Shown piece by piece: positions 51,100 through 62,749 of a stretch of 64,000 nt of DNA. The translations under genes and the position numbers were made by a program. Source of the DNA: Vibrio agarilyticus (lineage in GTDB: Bacteria > Pseudomonadota > Gammaproteobacteria > Enterobacterales > Vibrionaceae); the NCBI RefSeq assembly GCF_012641465.1, contig NZ_JABAIK010000004.1, forward strand, positions 202,258-266,257. The letters run 5' to 3'. Each line of letters starts with the position of its first letter. The first letter of the stretch is position 1. The notes under the pieces are model-generated. The model had not been told where the DNA came from and made no database searches. It saw only the letters and a program-made list of their open reading frames with translations.

Positions 51100-51456
51100 T
51101 TATTTTTTGATCGGCTTACGCGGACCCTTACGGGTGCGAGCATTGGTTTTAGTACGCTGTCCACGTAGTGGTAGACTGCGACGATGACGAAGACCACGGT
51201 AACAGCCAAGGTCCATAAGACGCTTGATGTTCATAGATACTTCACGACGTAGATCACCTTCTACAGTGTATTTAGCTACACCATCACGCAGTTGATCGAT
51301 CTGCTCTTCAGTTAGTTCACTGATCTTAACATCTTCAGCAATACCCACGTCAGCTAGAATAGCTTTCGAGCGAGTCTTACCGATACCGTAAATTGCAGTA
51401 AGTGCAATTACAGCATGTTTCTGATCAGGAATGTTAATGCCTGCAATACGGGCCAT
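51100..51456 (-). CDS. rpsM: 30S ribosomal protein uS13
   Basis: The 118-residue protein begins [19 protein letters not shown] and ends with the basic tail that contacts tRNA ([17 protein letters not shown]). First gene of the alpha operon, with TAGGAG in front and a structured leader upstream. Confidence 0.98.
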   Translation of the reverse strand: MARIAGINIPDQKHAVIALTAIYGIGKTRSKAILADVGIAEDVKISELTEEQIDQLRDGVAKYTVEGDLRREVSMNIKRLMDLGCYRGLRHRRSLPLRGQRTKTNARTRKGPRKPIKK

Positions 51457-51557
51457 TATTCACTCCTAGGGGTTCTTAAAAGAATTATCCGCAGCAAAGC
51501 CCGTAATGGATACGCTGCGGGATACTACTTCTTTTGCACGCAAAAGGTAGGCCGAGG
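51457..51557 (-). promoter_or_regulatory. Alpha operon leader, likely S4 target
   Basis: About 100 bases between the promoter and rpsM hold the hairpin CTTTTGC/GCAAAAG (51530-51545) and a GCAGC/GCTGC pairing that spans TATCCATTACGGGCT. In E. coli uS4 binds a pseudoknot at this place to repress translation. A pseudoknot here is an inference from position and pairing. Confidence 0.5.
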
Positions 51558-51586
51558 AATATACTCGACGCTACCTTACATTTCAA
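51558..51586 (-). promoter_or_regulatory. Sigma-70 promoter of the alpha operon
   Basis: TTGAAA (51586-51581) and TATATT (51563-51558) on the minus strand are exactly 17 bases apart, five of six matches each, directed to rpsM. It lies just downstream of the rpmJ stop. Confidence 0.8.
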
Positions 51587-51603
51587 GTAAAAATTTCTGC
51601 TAA

Positions 51604-51717
51604 TTAGCCTTGGCGTTGCTTATGCTTTGGCTCACTGCAAATCACGCGTACAACACCGTTGCGCTTGATAACTTTACAGTTACGGCAGATTTTTTTAACG
51701 GAAGCACGAACTTTCAT
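51604..51717 (-). CDS. rpmJ: 50S ribosomal protein bL36
   Basis: A 37-residue protein read from ATG 51717 to TAA 51604. [17 protein letters not shown] contains the Cys11/Cys14 pair, and Cys27 with His32 complete the zinc ribbon, so this is the zinc-binding (C+) form. It lies between secY and rpsM as in E. coli. Confidence 0.97.
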
Positions 51718-51756
51718 TGCTAAACTCCGTAAATGAAACTGAGTACCACCACCGCC

Positions 51757-53091
51757 TTAGCGGCCATAGCCTTTCAGATTCGCTTTCTTCAACACAGACT
51801 CATATTGTTGTGACATCATATGCGTCTGTACCTGTGCCATAAAGTCCATGATAACCACCACTACAATCAGTAGTGAGGTGCCGCCGAAGTAGAAACGAAC
51901 GTTCCACGCGACCATCATGAATTCTGGGATCAGACAGATAAAGGTAATATACAGTGCGCCCGCAAGGGTTAGACGTGTCATCACTTTATCAATGTACTTG
52001 GCTGTCTGCTCGCCTGGGCGGATGCCGGGTACGAATGCACCTGACTTCTTCAGGTTATCTGCTGTTTCACGCGGGTTGAAAACCAACGCCGTGTAGAAGA
52101 AACAGAAGAAAATAATCGCTGCTGCATAAAGCATGACATACAAAGGCTGACCAGGGCTAAGAGCCAATGACACGTCAGTTAACCAACCGAACGCGCTGCT
52201 CTCACCGTTTTGACCAAACCATTGCGCCAATGTTCCTGGGAACAGAATGATGCTTGATGCAAAAATCGCCGGAATAACACCTGCCATATTAATTTTTAAT
52301 GGTAGATGCGAGCTTTGCGCAGCAAACACTTTGCGGCCTTGCTGGCGTTTTGCGTAGTTGACAACGATACGACGTTGACCACGCTCCATAAACACCACAA
52401 AGTAAATAACTGCAAAAGCAATCACGCCGATTAACAGCAGAAGAAGTACATGCAATTCACCTTGACGCGCTTGCTCGATTGTTTGACCGATTGCCGATGG
52501 CAATCCAGCAACAATACCTGCAAAAATCAGCAACGAAATACCGTTACCAATTCCTCGCTCTGTAATTTGTTCACCTAACCACATGAGGAACATGGTGCCG
52601 GTTACTAAACTTACGGTCGCAATCAGCATAAACATGGTTTGATCGATAACGACCAGATTTTCGACCATGTTTGGTAAGCCAGTTGCAATACCTATCGCTT
52701 GGAAAATTGCAAGCACAAGCGTGCCATAGCGCGTATATTGGCTGATCTTACGACGCCCTGCTTCGCCCTCTTTTTTGAGCTCAGCTAACGCGGGATGAAC
52801 TACCGTTAGCAATTGGACAACAATAGACGCCGAAATATACGGCATGATGCCCAATGCTAAAATAGATGCACGCTCAAGAGCACCACCGGAGAACATGTTA
52901 AACATTTCTACGATGGTCCCTTTTTGCTGTTCGAACAGATCGGCAAGTACAGCAGCGTCAATACCAGGGATCGGCACAAAAGAGCCTGCTCGGAATACTA
53001 AAAGTGCACCTAATACGAACAGTAGACGCGACTTTAGTTCACTTAAGCCGCTCTGAGCACTACGAAAATCTTGTCCTGGTTTCTTAGCCAT
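51757..53091 (-). CDS. secY: Preprotein translocase subunit SecY
   Basis: SecY is the channel of the Sec translocon with SecE and SecG. The 444 residues have ten membrane helices; landmarks are [12 protein letters not shown] near the plug region, [15 protein letters not shown], and the cytoplasmic loop [19 protein letters not shown] used for SecA and ribosome binding. It ends the spc operon with rpmJ. Confidence 0.99.
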   Translation of the reverse strand: MAKKPGQDFRSAQSGLSELKSRLLFVLGALLVFRAGSFVPIPGIDAAVLADLFEQQKGTIVEMFNMFSGGALERASILALGIMPYISASIVVQLLTVVHPALAELKKEGEAGRRKISQYTRYGTLVLAIFQAIGIATGLPNMVENLVVIDQTMFMLIATVSLVTGTMFLMWLGEQITERGIGNGISLLIFAGIVAGLPSAIGQTIEQARQGELHVLLLLLIGVIAFAVIYFVVFMERGQRRIVVNYAKRQQGRKVFAAQSSHLPLKINMAGVIPAIFASSIILFPGTLAQWFGQNGESSAFGWLTDVSLALSPGQPLYVMLYAAAIIFFCFFYTALVFNPRETADNLKKSGAFVPGIRPGEQTAKYIDKVMTRLTLAGALYITFICLIPEFMMVAWNVRFYFGGTSLLIVVVVIMDFMAQVQTHMMSQQYESVLKKANLKGYGR

Positions 53092-53111
53092 CTGTACCTC
53101 TTCCCTCGAGA

Positions 53112-53546
53112 TTATTCCTCGATTTTACCGCCTGCAGCTTCGATTGCAGCTTTAGCGCCTTTAGTCACGCGTAGACCTTTAACAGTGACAGCTTTGTTGA
53201 TCTCACCAGAAAGAACGATTTTTGCAAATTCGATGTTCTTAGTGATAAGGTTCGCTGCTTTCAAGCTGTTTAGGTCAACAACATCACCAGTTACTTTCGC
53301 TAGTTCACCTAGACGAATTTCAGCAGACACTAGGCTCTTACGAGAAGTGAAACCGAATTTTGGTAGACGCTGTTTAAGAGGCATTTGACCGCCTTCAAAA
53401 CCTGGACGTACTTTGCCGCCAGAGCGTGACTTTTGGCCTTTATGACCACGGCCACCAGTTTTACCTAGGCCAGAACCGATACCACGGCCAAGACGCTTAG
53501 GAGCGTGCTTAGAACCAGCAGCCGGCGCAAGAGTATTCAAACGCAT
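53112..53546 (-). CDS. rplO: 50S ribosomal protein uL15
   Basis: The 144 residues begin [20 protein letters not shown] and include the Gly/Arg-rich extension [20 protein letters not shown] that enters the ribosome. Twenty bases upstream of secY. Confidence 0.98.
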   Translation of the reverse strand: MRLNTLAPAAGSKHAPKRLGRGIGSGLGKTGGRGHKGQKSRSGGKVRPGFEGGQMPLKQRLPKFGFTSRKSLVSAEIRLGELAKVTGDVVDLNSLKAANLITKNIEFAKIVLSGEINKAVTVKGLRVTKGAKAAIEAAGGKIEE

Positions 53547-53551
53547 TCTGA

Positions 53552-53728
53552 TTACTCCTCAACTTTAACCATGTAGTAAACTTTGTTGATCATACCGCGT
53601 ACGCACGGAGTATCTTCAAGTTCTACAGTGTGGTTGATACGACGAAGACCTAGACCACGCAAAGTCGCTTTGTGCTTTGGTAGGCGGCCAATTGAGCTTT
53701 TAGTTTGAGTTACTTTAATAGTTGCCAT
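53552..53728 (-). CDS. rpmD: 50S ribosomal protein uL30
   Basis: A 58-residue protein, [20 protein letters not shown] at the start, the short bacterial uL30. ATG 53728 is used; the frame runs nine codons further into the rpsE end but without conserved sequence. Confidence 0.97.
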   Translation of the reverse strand: MATIKVTQTKSSIGRLPKHKATLRGLGLRRINHTVELEDTPCVRGMINKVYYMVKVEE

Positions 53729-53735
53729 GGTGTTC

Positions 53736-54239
53736 TTACTCCGAAATAGCTTCAACAGTTAGACCACGTTTAGCAGCAACCATTTCTGGTGACTTAACGC
53801 TTGCTAGTGCATCGATCGTTGCACGAACGATGTTGATAGGGTTCGTAGAACCGTATGCTTTAGACAGTACGTTATGTACGCCAGCAACTTCAAGTACTGC
53901 ACGCATCGCACCACCTGCGATAACACCAGTACCTTCTGCAGCAGGCTGCATGTAAACTTTAGAGCCCGAGTGGCGACCTTTCACTGGGTGGTGAAGAGTG
54001 CCTTCGTTTAGCGCGATAGTAACCATGTTACGACGTGCTTTTTCCATTGCTTTTTGGATCGCTGCAGGTACTTCACGAGCTTTGCCGTAACCGAAACCTA
54101 CACGACCGTTACCGTCACCAACTACAGTTAGTGCAGTAAAGCTCATGATTCGACCACCTTTAACCGTTTTAGAAACGCGGTTAACTGCGATTAGCTTTTC
54201 TTGCAAATCATTCGCTTGAACTTGTTGTTCTTTAGCCAT
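53736..54239 (-). CDS. rpsE: 30S ribosomal protein uS5
   Basis: The 167 residues contain the double-stranded RNA-binding-like N-domain ([20 protein letters not shown]) and [20 protein letters not shown], the uS5 landmark for decoding accuracy. Confidence 0.98.
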   Translation of the reverse strand: MAKEQQVQANDLQEKLIAVNRVSKTVKGGRIMSFTALTVVGDGNGRVGFGYGKAREVPAAIQKAMEKARRNMVTIALNEGTLHHPVKGRHSGSKVYMQPAAEGTGVIAGGAMRAVLEVAGVHNVLSKAYGSTNPINIVRATIDALASVKSPEMVAAKRGLTVEAISE

Positions 54240-54253
54240 CTTCCAACCCTACC

Positions 54254-54607
54254 TTAGAATTTCAGACCAGCTTCGCGAGCAGAATCTGCTAGCGCCGCTA
54301 CTCGACCGTGGTATTGGAAACCAGAACGATCAAATGCAACTGCAGTTACGCCTTTTTCAAGAGCGCGTTCTGCAACAGCTTTACCTACTGCTTGAGCTGC
54401 TTCGATGTTACCAGTGTATTTCACTTGCTCACGGATCGCTTTTTCTACAGTAGAAGCAGCTGCGATAACCTCAGAGCCGTTTGCCGCGATAACTTGAGCG
54501 TAAACATGGCGAGGAGTACGGTGTACTACCAGGCGAGTTGCACCAAGTTCTGCAATCTTACGACGTGCACGTGTAGCACGACGGATGCGAGATGCTTTCT
54601 TATCCAT
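54254..54607 (-). CDS. rplR: 50S ribosomal protein uL18
   Basis: The 117 residues, [20 protein letters not shown] at the start and [20 protein letters not shown] at the end, form the 5S rRNA-binding protein uL18. Confidence 0.98.
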   Translation of the reverse strand: MDKKASRIRRATRARRKIAELGATRLVVHRTPRHVYAQVIAANGSEVIAAASTVEKAIREQVKYTGNIEAAQAVGKAVAERALEKGVTAVAFDRSGFQYHGRVAALADSAREAGLKF

Positions 54608-54616
54608 AGTGTTACC

Positions 54617-55150
54617 TTACTTCTTCTTAGCTTCTTTGGTACGCACATTTTCATCTGCGTAACGAACACCTTTACCTTTGTAAGGCTCTGGTGCGCGGTA
54701 AGAACGAATGTCAGCCGCAACTTGACCAACAAGCTGTTTATCACAACCAGTTAGCACGATTTCAGTTTGGCTTGGACATTCAGCTTTGATACCCGCTGGC
54801 AACTCGTGCTCAACTGGGTGAGAGAAGCCTAGGGTTAGACCTACAGCGTTGCCTTTGATAGCAGCACGGTAACCAACACCTTTAAGAGTCAGCTTCTTAG
54901 TAAAGCCTTCAGTAACACCGATGACCATGTTGTTAACAAGTGCACGTGCAGTACCTGCTTGTGCCCATGCGTTAACCACACCTTCACGAGGACCGAAAGT
55001 CAGGTTGTTTTCTTCCTGAGCGACAACTACAGCGTTGTTAAGAACGCGAGATAGTTCACCTTTCGCACCTTTTACAGTGATTTCTTGGCCGTTTAGTTTC
55101 ACCTCTACGCCAGCTGGAATAGCGACAGGTGCTTTAGCAACACGAGACAT
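54617..55150 (-). CDS. rplF: 50S ribosomal protein uL6
   Basis: The 177 residues have two uL6 repeats and the C-terminal [20 protein letters not shown] motif that binds 23S rRNA near the factor site. Confidence 0.98.
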   Translation of the reverse strand: MSRVAKAPVAIPAGVEVKLNGQEITVKGAKGELSRVLNNAVVVAQEENNLTFGPREGVVNAWAQAGTARALVNNMVIGVTEGFTKKLTLKGVGYRAAIKGNAVGLTLGFSHPVEHELPAGIKAECPSQTEIVLTGCDKQLVGQVAADIRSYRAPEPYKGKGVRYADENVRTKEAKKK

Positions 55151-55162
55151 ATTCTACTCCTA

Positions 55163-55555
55163 TTACGCTACGTAGCAGATGATTTCACCACCAAGACCTG
55201 CTTTACGTGCAGCACGGTCTGACATTAGACCCTTGGAAGTTGAAACGATAGCAATACCTAGACCACCCATTACAGAAGGAAGTTGATCTTTCTTCTTATA
55301 AACGCGTAGACCAGGGCGTGAAACACGCTTAAGTTGCTCGATTACAGGTTTAGCTTGGAAGTACTTAAGAGTAACTTCTAGCTCAGGTTTTGCTTCGCCT
55401 TCGACAGCGAAATCAACGATGTAACCTTCAGCTTTTAGTAGTGCAGCAATTGCAACTTTAAGCTTTGAAGAAGGCATTTTAACAGCAACTTTGTTTGCTG
55501 CCTGACCGTTGCGAACGCGGGTCAGCATATCCGCGATCGGATCTTGCATGCTCAT
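55163..55555 (-). CDS. rpsH: 30S ribosomal protein uS8
   Basis: The 130 residues start [18 protein letters not shown] and hold [20 protein letters not shown]. In E. coli uS8 represses the spc operon by binding mRNA near rplE; the target helix was not resolved here by eye. Confidence 0.98.
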   Translation of the reverse strand: MSMQDPIADMLTRVRNGQAANKVAVKMPSSKLKVAIAALLKAEGYIVDFAVEGEAKPELEVTLKYFQAKPVIEQLKRVSRPGLRVYKKKDQLPSVMGGLGIAIVSTSKGLMSDRAARKAGLGGEIICYVA

Positions 55556-55584
55556 ATGATTTACTCCAAATGATTAAGTGGCAA

Positions 55585-55890
55585 TTACCAGCTAGCCTTA
55601 CGAAGTCCAGGAATCTCGCCTTTCATGCAAGCTTCACGAACTTTGATACGGCTTAGACCGAATTTACGTAGGTAACCGTGTGGACGACCAGTTTGGTTGC
55701 AACGGTTGCGCTGACGTGATGCACTTGAATCACGTGGTAGTGATTGCAGTTTAAGCACTGCATCCCAACGATCTTCTTCAGATGCGTTTACATCGCTGAT
55801 GATAGCTTTTAGCGTTGCACGCTTTTCAGCGAACTTAGCTACTAGCTGTGCACGTTTTGCTTCACGTGCTTTCATTGATTGTTTAGCCAT
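55585..55890 (-). CDS. rpsN: 30S ribosomal protein uS14 (zinc-free form)
   Basis: The 101 residues ([16 protein letters not shown] ... RFGLSR-type [17 protein letters not shown]) are the long form that lacks the CxxC zinc motifs, typical for gammaproteobacteria. Between rplE and rpsH. Confidence 0.98.
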   Translation of the reverse strand: MAKQSMKAREAKRAQLVAKFAEKRATLKAIISDVNASEEDRWDAVLKLQSLPRDSSASRQRNRCNQTGRPHGYLRKFGLSRIKVREACMKGEIPGLRKASW

Positions 55891-55907
55891 AACAGTAACC
55901 CTTCACC

Positions 55908-56447
55908 TTACTTACGGAATGGGAAGTTAAAGGCAGCCAGCAGAGCACGGCCTTCCTCATCAGTGCCAGCAGACGTCGTGATAGTGATATCAAGACCGCG
56001 CACTCGATCAACTTTATCAAAGTCGATTTCCGGGAAGATGATTTGCTCGCGAACGCCCATGCTGTAGTTACCGCGTCCGTCAAAAGACTTAGCGCTAACA
56101 CCACGGAAGTCACGTACACGTGGAAGAGCAATCGAAATTAGACGCTCAAGAAAATCCCACATACGTTCGCCACGCAAGGTTACTTTACAACCGATAGGGT
56201 AGCCTTCACGAATTTTAAAACCTGCAACAGATTTACGAGCTTTAGTGATAAGTGGCTTTTGACCAGAGATCGTTGCCATATCAGACGCTGCGTTTTCTAG
56301 CAGTTTTTTATCGTTGATTGCTTCGCCCACACCCATGTTTAGGGTGATCTTTTCGATTCTAGGGACTTGCATGACGCTTGTGTAGCTGAACTGTTTGGTC
56401 AGTTCAGCGACTACAGACGACTTGTAGTAATCATGCAGTTTCGCCAT
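55908..56447 (-). CDS. rplE: 50S ribosomal protein uL5
   Basis: The 179 residues include [13 protein letters not shown] and GVRGYNYS-type [19 protein letters not shown], identifying uL5, which contacts 5S rRNA and the P-site tRNA. Confidence 0.98.
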   Translation of the reverse strand: MAKLHDYYKSSVVAELTKQFSYTSVMQVPRIEKITLNMGVGEAINDKKLLENAASDMATISGQKPLITKARKSVAGFKIREGYPIGCKVTLRGERMWDFLERLISIALPRVRDFRGVSAKSFDGRGNYSMGVREQIIFPEIDFDKVDRVRGLDITITTSAGTDEEGRALLAAFNFPFRK

Positions 56448-56470
56448 AGTAGAACTCCAAATTACTTCTA

Positions 56471-56788
56471 TTAGTTAGAAACGGTTTCGCCGTTAGACTT
56501 AAAGAAACGAACTTTCTTACCATCTTCGAAACGGAAACCGATACGGTCAGCTTTACCAGTAGCTGCGTTAAAGATAGCCACGTTAGAAACATCCATCGCC
56601 GCTTCTTGCTCAACAATACCACCTTGGATATTTAGAGCAGGAACAGGTTTCTGATGCTTCTTAACTAGGTTGATACCTTCAACGATAACTTTACCAGTTG
56701 CTAGAACCTTAGTTACTTTACCTTTCTTGCCTTTGTCTTTACCAGCAAGAACGATTACTTCGTCATTACGACGGATTTTAGCTGCCAT
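56471..56788 (-). CDS. rplX: 50S ribosomal protein uL24
   Basis: The 105 residues carry the KOW motif ([20 protein letters not shown]) near the N-terminus. uL24 starts 50S assembly. Confidence 0.98.
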   Translation of the reverse strand: MAAKIRRNDEVIVLAGKDKGKKGKVTKVLATGKVIVEGINLVKKHQKPVPALNIQGGIVEQEAAMDVSNVAIFNAATGKADRIGFRFEDGKKVRFFKSNGETVSN

Positions 56789-56799
56789 TGTAGCGCTCC

Positions 56800-57171
56800 T
56801 TACAGAACTTCTGGAGCCAGTGAAACGATCTTCATGAACTTATCGCCACGAAGTTCGCGAGTCACGGGACCAAAGATACGTGTACCGATTGGTTGCTCAG
56901 TATTGTTGTTAAGCAATACGCAAGCATTTCGGTCGAAGCGAATGACAGAACCGTCAGGACGACGTACGCCTTTACGGGTGCGCACTACCACCGCCTTCAG
57001 AACATCACCTTTTTTAACTTTACCGCGAGGAATTGCTTCCTTGACAGTAACTTTGATGACGTCACCGATATGTGCATAACGGCGGTGAGAGCCACCCAGA
57101 ACCTTAATACACATTACGCTGCGTGCGCCTGAGTTATCAGCTGCGTCCAGCATAGTTTGCATTTGGATCAT
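56800..57171 (-). CDS. rplN: 50S ribosomal protein uL14
   Basis: The 123 residues ([20 protein letters not shown] ... [20 protein letters not shown]) identify uL14. It is the first gene of the spc operon, with its own extended -10 promoter at 57241. Confidence 0.98.
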   Translation of the reverse strand: MIQMQTMLDAADNSGARSVMCIKVLGGSHRRYAHIGDVIKVTVKEAIPRGKVKKGDVLKAVVVRTRKGVRRPDGSVIRFDRNACVLLNNNTEQPIGTRIFGPVTRELRGDKFMKIVSLAPEVL

Positions 57172-57240
57172 GTTAGTGCTCCGCTAAATATTAAAACTAG
57201 ACCCATCACGGGTCGGGCTGCCTCTTTAAAAGGGACGCGA

Positions 57241-57274
57241 ATTGTACCACCCTTTTTCGTGATTGGGTAGTCAA
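57241..57274 (-). promoter_or_regulatory. Likely spc operon promoter in front of rplN
   Basis: On the minus strand TACAAT (57246-57241) is preceded by TGG, an extended -10 pattern. TTGACT lies upstream at 57274-57269 but the 22-base spacing is too long for a standard -35, so the extended -10 probably carries the promoter. A GACCC/GGGTC hairpin sits in the leader at 57197-57211. Confidence 0.55.
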
Positions 57275-57276
57275 AA

Positions 57277-57315
57277 AACAAACGGCTCCAATAAAATCTT
57301 GGAGCCGTTTCTTAT
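57277..57315 (-). terminator. Terminator between rpsQ and rplN
   Basis: AAACGGCTCCAA and TTGGAGCCGTTT form a 12-bp stem with a seven-base loop, followed by G and six T on the minus strand, 13 bases past the rpsQ stop. It separates the S10 and spc operons. Confidence 0.9.
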
Positions 57316-57327
57316 AGAATGACGAAA

Positions 57328-57582
57328 TTAAATTTTCGCTTTTTCTACAACTTTTACCAAAGTCCAAGACTTAGTCTTAGACAGTGGACGACACTCTGCG
57401 ATTTCAACTGTGTCGCCAATGCCACACTCGTTGTTCTCATCGTGCGCGTGTACTTTAGTCGTACGTTTAACGAACTTACCGTAAATTGGGTGTTTTACGA
57501 AACGTTCGATAGCAACTACGATAGACTTGTCCATCTTGTCGCTAACTACACGACCTTGTTGAGTACGTTTTACTTCGCTCAT
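57328..57582 (-). CDS. rpsQ: 30S ribosomal protein uS17
   Basis: The 84 residues ([40 protein letters not shown]) are uS17. ATG shares one base with the rpmC stop (TAATG). Last gene of the S10 operon. Confidence 0.98.
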   Translation of the reverse strand: MSEVKRTQQGRVVSDKMDKSIVVAIERFVKHPIYGKFVKRTTKVHAHDENNECGIGDTVEIAECRPLSKTKSWTLVKVVEKAKI

Positions 57583-57773
57583 TATGCGCCTGCCTTCTCA
57601 GTCAAAACAGTTTTCACACGTGCGATATCACGGCGTACAGCTTTAAGAGTATGAGTTTGCTGTAGTTGACCAGTTGCCGCTTGCATACGCAAGTTGAACT
57701 GTTCACGAAGCAAATTCAATAGCTCAGCGTTAAGCTCTTCAACGCTCTTTTCGCGTAGATCTAGTGCTTTCAT
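57582..57773 (-). CDS. rpmC: 50S ribosomal protein uL29
   Basis: The 63-residue protein [20 protein letters not shown] is the bacterial uL29 at the exit tunnel. ATG 57773 overlaps the rplP stop by one base; a GTG codon just upstream is in frame but unlikely. Confidence 0.97.
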   Translation of the reverse strand: MKALDLREKSVEELNAELLNLLREQFNLRMQAATGQLQQTHTLKAVRRDIARVKTVLTEKAGA

Positions 57774-58183
57774 CACATCACCTGCTTAATTACGAATGTC
57801 GTTTTGAATGGCAGTTTACGAGCCGCTAGGCGGAACGCTTCACGCGCCAATTCTTCAGGGACACCGCCCATTTCGTACATTACCTTACCAGGTTGGATTT
57901 GGGCTACCCAGTACTCAACGTTACCTTTACCCTTACCCTGACGAACTTCAAGCGGTTTTTCAGTGATTGGTTTGTCTGGGAACACACGGATCCAGATTTT
58001 ACCTTGACGCTTAACGTGACGCGTCATTGCACGACGTGCTGCTTCGATTTGACGAGCAGTTAGACGACCACGGCCTACCGCTTTCAAACCGAAAGTACCG
58101 AAGCTTACGTCAGTACCTTTCGCTAGACCACGGTTACGACCAGTATGAACCTTACGGAACTTAGTACGTTTAGGTTGTAGCAT
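57773..58183 (-). CDS. rplP: 50S ribosomal protein uL16
   Basis: The 136 residues begin [20 protein letters not shown] and contain [20 protein letters not shown], the uL16 landmark near the A-site tRNA elbow. Confidence 0.98.
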   Translation of the reverse strand: MLQPKRTKFRKVHTGRNRGLAKGTDVSFGTFGLKAVGRGRLTARQIEAARRAMTRHVKRQGKIWIRVFPDKPITEKPLEVRQGKGKGNVEYWVAQIQPGKVMYEMGGVPEELAREAFRLAARKLPFKTTFVIKQVM

Positions 58184-58194
58184 CTGTCGACTCC

Positions 58195-58893
58195 TTACTT
58201 ACGGCCTTTACGCTGCTTCTTAGGCTTGTCAGCCTTTGGCTCTACAGCGTTAGCTGCTGGCATACCGCCTAGGATTTCACCTTTGAAGATCCAAGTCTTA
58301 ATGCCGATCACACCGTATTGGGTGTGAGCCGAAGAAGTTGCGTAATCAATGTCAGCACGTAGAGTGTGTAGAGGTACACGACCTTCACGATACCACTCAG
58401 AACGTGCAATTTCAGCGCCGCCTAGACGACCGCTTACTTCCACTTTGATACCTTTAGCGCCTAGACGCATAGCATTTTGTACCGCGCGCTTCATAGCACG
58501 ACGGAACATAACGCGACGCTCTAGTTGAGACGCGATGCTGTCACCAACAAGCTGTGCATCAAGCTCAGGCTTGCGTACTTCAGCGATGTTAATTTGAGCT
58601 GGTACACCTGCAATTTTTGCTACAGCTGCACGTAGTTTCTCAACGTCTTCACCTTTCTTACCGATAACAACACCTGGACGAGCAGTGTGAATAGTCACAC
58701 GGATGCTCTTAGCAGGACGCTCGATAACGATGCGTGATAGTGACGCTTTTGCTAGTTCCTTAGTTAGGAACTGACGTACCTTGAAGTCGCCGTCTAGGTT
58801 GTCAGCGAAATCTTTGGTATTAGCAAACCATGTAGCATTCCAAGGCTTAACGATGCCAAGACGAATACCATTTGGATGTACTTTTTGACCCAT
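58195..58893 (-). CDS. rpsC: 30S ribosomal protein uS3
   Basis: The 232 residues begin [20 protein letters not shown]; the KH domain has the motif [14 protein letters not shown] near residue 75. uS3 lines the mRNA entry channel. Confidence 0.98.
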   Translation of the reverse strand: MGQKVHPNGIRLGIVKPWNATWFANTKDFADNLDGDFKVRQFLTKELAKASLSRIVIERPAKSIRVTIHTARPGVVIGKKGEDVEKLRAAVAKIAGVPAQINIAEVRKPELDAQLVGDSIASQLERRVMFRRAMKRAVQNAMRLGAKGIKVEVSGRLGGAEIARSEWYREGRVPLHTLRADIDYATSSAHTQYGVIGIKTWIFKGEILGGMPAANAVEPKADKPKKQRKGRK

Positions 58894-58912
58894 TGCTTAC
58901 TCTCCTAGTCTC

Positions 58913-59245
58913 TTAGCGATCTGCTACAACAACAGTGATGTGGCTTGAACGCTTCAAGATACGATCCGCACGACCTTTTGCACGAGGCATAATACGCTTC
59001 ATGACTGGGCCTTCATCTACGAAGATTTTAGCGACTGATAGATCGTCGATATCTGCACCTTCGTTGTGCTCCGCATTCGCGATTGCTGATTCAAGAACTT
59101 TCTTAACCAATACAGCAGCTTTTTTGTTGCTGAAAGTTAGGATTTCAAGTGCTTGATCAACTTTTTTACCACGAATAAGATCTGCAACTAAGCGAGCTTT
59201 CTGAGGCGAAATGCGAGCAAAGTTATGTTTAGCAATAGCTTCCAT
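58913..59245 (-). CDS. rplV: 50S ribosomal protein uL22
   Basis: The 110 residues ([20 protein letters not shown] ... [20 protein letters not shown]) include the beta-hairpin that lines the exit tunnel. The second of two adjacent ATGs is used because it fits the family length and has GGAG six bases before. Confidence 0.97.
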   Translation of the reverse strand: MEAIAKHNFARISPQKARLVADLIRGKKVDQALEILTFSNKKAAVLVKKVLESAIANAEHNEGADIDDLSVAKIFVDEGPVMKRIMPRAKGRADRILKRSSHITVVVADR

Positions 59246-59255
59246 CATTTACTCC

Positions 59256-59546
<291 letters not shown>

Positions 59547-59553
59547 TTATAGA

Positions 59554-60378
59554 TTATTTGTTACGACGACGTACAATGTACTTGTCAGTGCGTTTGTTCT
59601 TACGAGTCTTGAAGCCTTTAGTTGGCATACCCCATGGTGATACTGGATGACGGCCACCAGAAGTACGACCTTCACCACCACCGTGTGGGTGATCAACCGG
59701 GTTCATTACTACACCACGTACGGTTGGACGTACGCCGCGCCAGCGTGAAGCACCAGCTTTACCAAGTTCACGTAGCATATGCTCTGCGTTACCAACTTCA
59801 CCGATCGTTGCACGACCTTCAGAAAGTACTTTACGCATTTCGCCAGAACGTAGACGGATAGTCACGTAAGTGCCATCACGCGCAACGATTTGAGCGTATG
59901 CGCCAGCAGAACGAGCAAGCTGACCACCTTTACCAGGCTTAAGTTCAACGTTGTGTACAGTTGAACCTACAGGGATGTTGCGCATTGGCAACGTGTTACC
60001 CGCTTTGATCGGCGCATCAACGCCAGACTGGATAACATCACCCGCTTTAAGACCTTTAGGTGCTAGGATGTAACGACGCTCACCGTCTTTGTAAAGAACT
60101 AGAGCGATATTTGCGCTACGGTTTGGATCGTATTCTAAACGCTCAACTGTCGCTGGGATGCCGTCTTTTGAACGTTTAAAGTCAACTAGACGATAGTGTT
60201 GCTTATGACCACCACCGATGTGACGTACTGTGATACGACCGTTGTTGTTACGACCACCGTTCTTAGAGTTTTTCTCTAGAAGAGGTGCGTAAGGCTTGCC
60301 TTTGTGTAGGTCAGCGTTAACAACTTTAACAACGTGACGACGACCAGCCGAAGTCGGCTTACATTTAACAATAGCCAT
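59554..60378 (-). CDS. rplB: 50S ribosomal protein uL2
   Basis: The 274 residues carry the conserved [18 protein letters not shown] loop with the histidine near the peptidyl transferase centre. uL2 is required for subunit association. Confidence 0.99.
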   Translation of the reverse strand: MAIVKCKPTSAGRRHVVKVVNADLHKGKPYAPLLEKNSKNGGRNNNGRITVRHIGGGHKQHYRLVDFKRSKDGIPATVERLEYDPNRSANIALVLYKDGERRYILAPKGLKAGDVIQSGVDAPIKAGNTLPMRNIPVGSTVHNVELKPGKGGQLARSAGAYAQIVARDGTYVTIRLRSGEMRKVLSEGRATIGEVGNAEHMLRELGKAGASRWRGVRPTVRGVVMNPVDHPHGGGEGRTSGGRHPVSPWGMPTKGFKTRKNKRTDKYIVRRRNK

Positions 60379-60394
60379 TTTTCAACTACTCCTG

Positions 60395-60697
60395 TTATTC
60401 CGCGCCGCCAACGAAGTCAAGATCTTGACCTTCTTTCAAAGTAACGTACGCTTTTTTGACGTCAGAACGACGACCTTGGCGTAGACCTTGACGCTTGGTC
60501 TTACCCTTAGTGATAAGAGTATTTACAGACTTAACTTCAACTTCAAATAGCTTTTCTACAGCTGCTTTGATCTCTTTTTTAGTGGCATCTTTCGCTACTT
60601 TGAAAACGATAGTGTTCGCTTTCTCAGCAACCATTGTTGCTTTTTCAGAGATGTGCGGTGCACGTAGAACTTTTAGTAGACGCTCTTCAGTCATCAT
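60395..60697 (-). CDS. rplW: 50S ribosomal protein uL23
   Basis: The 100 residues ([20 protein letters not shown]) form the exit-site docking protein for trigger factor and SRP. The first ATG overlaps the rplD stop by four bases (ATGA) and gives the family length. Confidence 0.97.
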   Translation of the reverse strand: MMTEERLLKVLRAPHISEKATMVAEKANTIVFKVAKDATKKEIKAAVEKLFEVEVKSVNTLITKGKTKRQGLRQGRRSDVKKAYVTLKEGQDLDFVGGAE

Positions 60698-61296
60698 GCC
60701 AGCATCTCCTCAACTTGCTTAACTGCTGCTGCAGTCATTAGAACCTTGTCAAACGCAATTAGAGAAACTGGGTCAATACCAGCTACATCACGTGCGTCAA
60801 CTTTGTACAGGTTGCGAGCTGCTAGGAATAGATTCTCATCTACTTCGCCAGTTACGATTAGTACATCGTTAAGCTCAAGCTCTTTTAGCTTAGCTACTAG
60901 CTCTTTAGTCTTTGGTGCTTCAACTGAGAACTCTTCAACAACGATTAGACGCTCTTGACGAACTAGCTCAGAAAGAATGCTCTTCATAGCACCGCGGTAC
61001 ATTTTCTTGTTAACTTTTTGGCTGTGATCTTGTGGTTTCGCAGCAAAAGTAACACCACCTGTACGCCAGATTGGGCTACGAATTGTACCAGCACGTGCAC
61101 GGCCAGTACCTTTTTGACGCCATGGTTTAGCGCCACCGCCAGAAACTTCTGAACGTGTTTTTTGAGCACGAGTACCTTGACGAGCACCTGCTGCGTACGC
61201 AACAACTACTTGGTGTACAAGAGCTTCGTTAAACTCACGTCCGAAAGTAGTTTCAGAAACAGTTAGTGCGTTTGCACCTTTAACCATAATTTCCAT
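60694..61296 (-). CDS. rplD: 50S ribosomal protein uL4
   Basis: The 200 residues include [20 protein letters not shown] and [20 protein letters not shown]. In E. coli uL4 also represses the S10 operon by attenuation and translation block in the leader; the leader here has several hairpins compatible with this. Confidence 0.98.
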   Translation of the reverse strand: MEIMVKGANALTVSETTFGREFNEALVHQVVVAYAAGARQGTRAQKTRSEVSGGGAKPWRQKGTGRARAGTIRSPIWRTGGVTFAAKPQDHSQKVNKKMYRGAMKSILSELVRQERLIVVEEFSVEAPKTKELVAKLKELELNDVLIVTGEVDENLFLAARNLYKVDARDVAGIDPVSLIAFDKVLMTAAAVKQVEEMLA

Positions 61297-61312
61297 TACT
61301 TACTCCTAGACG

Positions 61313-61942
61313 TTATGCTTTAACAGCTGGTTTAACGATCACGTTACCGCCAGTTGCGCCTGGGACTGCACCTTTAATAAGAAGCAGGTTGCGCTCAGCG
61401 TCAACACGTACGATCTCTAGGTTTTGAGTCGTTACACGCTCAGCACCCATGTGACCAGCCATTTTCTTGCCTTTGAACACGCGACCTGGAGTTTGACATT
61501 GGCCAATTGAACCAGGAGCACGGTGAGACAATGAGTTACCGTGAGTCATATCTTGAGTACGGAAGTTCCAGCGCTTAACAGTGCCTTGGAAACCTTTACC
61601 TTTAGATGTACCAGTAACGTCTACTTTCTTAATTTCGTTGAACAGTTCAACAGTCAGTTCAGCACCAACTTCAAACTCTTCACCGTTTTCTAAACGGAAT
61701 TCCCAAAGACCGCGGCCAGCTTCAACACCTGCTTTCGCAAAGTGGCCAGCTTCTGGCTTAGAAACACGGTTAGCTTTCTTAGCACCAGCAGTAACTTGAA
61801 TTGCTGCGTAGCCGTCAGACTCAAGAGATTTAACTTGAGTTACACGGTTCGCTTCAACCTCAACAACTGTTACTGGGATAGAAACGCCTTCTTCAGTAAA
61901 TACGCGGGTCATGCCCACTTTACGTCCGACTAGACCAATCAT
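61313..61942 (-). CDS. rplC: 50S ribosomal protein uL3
   Basis: The 209 residues contain [20 protein letters not shown] and [20 protein letters not shown], the extension near the peptidyl transferase centre that includes the methylated Gln site in enterobacteria. Confidence 0.99.
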   Translation of the reverse strand: MIGLVGRKVGMTRVFTEEGVSIPVTVVEVEANRVTQVKSLESDGYAAIQVTAGAKKANRVSKPEAGHFAKAGVEAGRGLWEFRLENGEEFEVGAELTVELFNEIKKVDVTGTSKGKGFQGTVKRWNFRTQDMTHGNSLSHRAPGSIGQCQTPGRVFKGKKMAGHMGAERVTTQNLEIVRVDAERNLLLIKGAVPGATGGNVIVKPAVKA

Positions 61943-61954
61943 TCTTTATCTCCC

Positions 61955-62540
<586 letters not shown>

Positions 62541-62545
62541 GAGGC

Positions 62546-62573
62546 ATTATACAGATTGAAAAGCGTGATGCAA
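62546..62573 (-). promoter_or_regulatory. Sigma-70 promoter of the S10 operon
   Basis: A perfect TATAAT (62551-62546) and TTGCAT (62573-62568) are 16 bases apart on the minus strand, aimed at rpsJ. Directly upstream, 62578-62600 is A/T-rich (GGAAAAAACAGCATTTTTT on the plus strand), the place of an UP element, followed by the heptanucleotide array. Confidence 0.85.
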
Positions 62574-62603
62574 GTCTTGTTGGAAAAAACAGCATTTTTT
62601 CGT

Positions 62604-62701
62604 GCGAGGTGCGAGGTGCGAGGTGCGAGGTGCGAGGTGCGAGGTGCGAGGTGCGAGGTGCGAGGTGCGAGGTGCGAGGTGCGAGGTGCGAGGTGCGAGG
62701 T
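62604..62701 (+). repeat. 14 perfect tandem copies of a heptanucleotide
   Basis: GCGAGGT is repeated 14 times without a single mismatch, 98 bases in all. It starts 31 bases upstream of the S10 promoter -35 box and ends 48 bases from the bfr stop. Both strands stay open through the array because 7-base units rotate the frame, which creates false reading frames. Confidence 0.98.
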
Positions 62702-62749
62702 AGAATGGCCGTTGTTTGGGCTCATGTCCACCCCGCTTTCATTTTTAAA

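Noticed and set aside
62604-62701. CRISPR array
   Set aside because: The unit is only seven bases with no spacers, and no cas gene is nearby.
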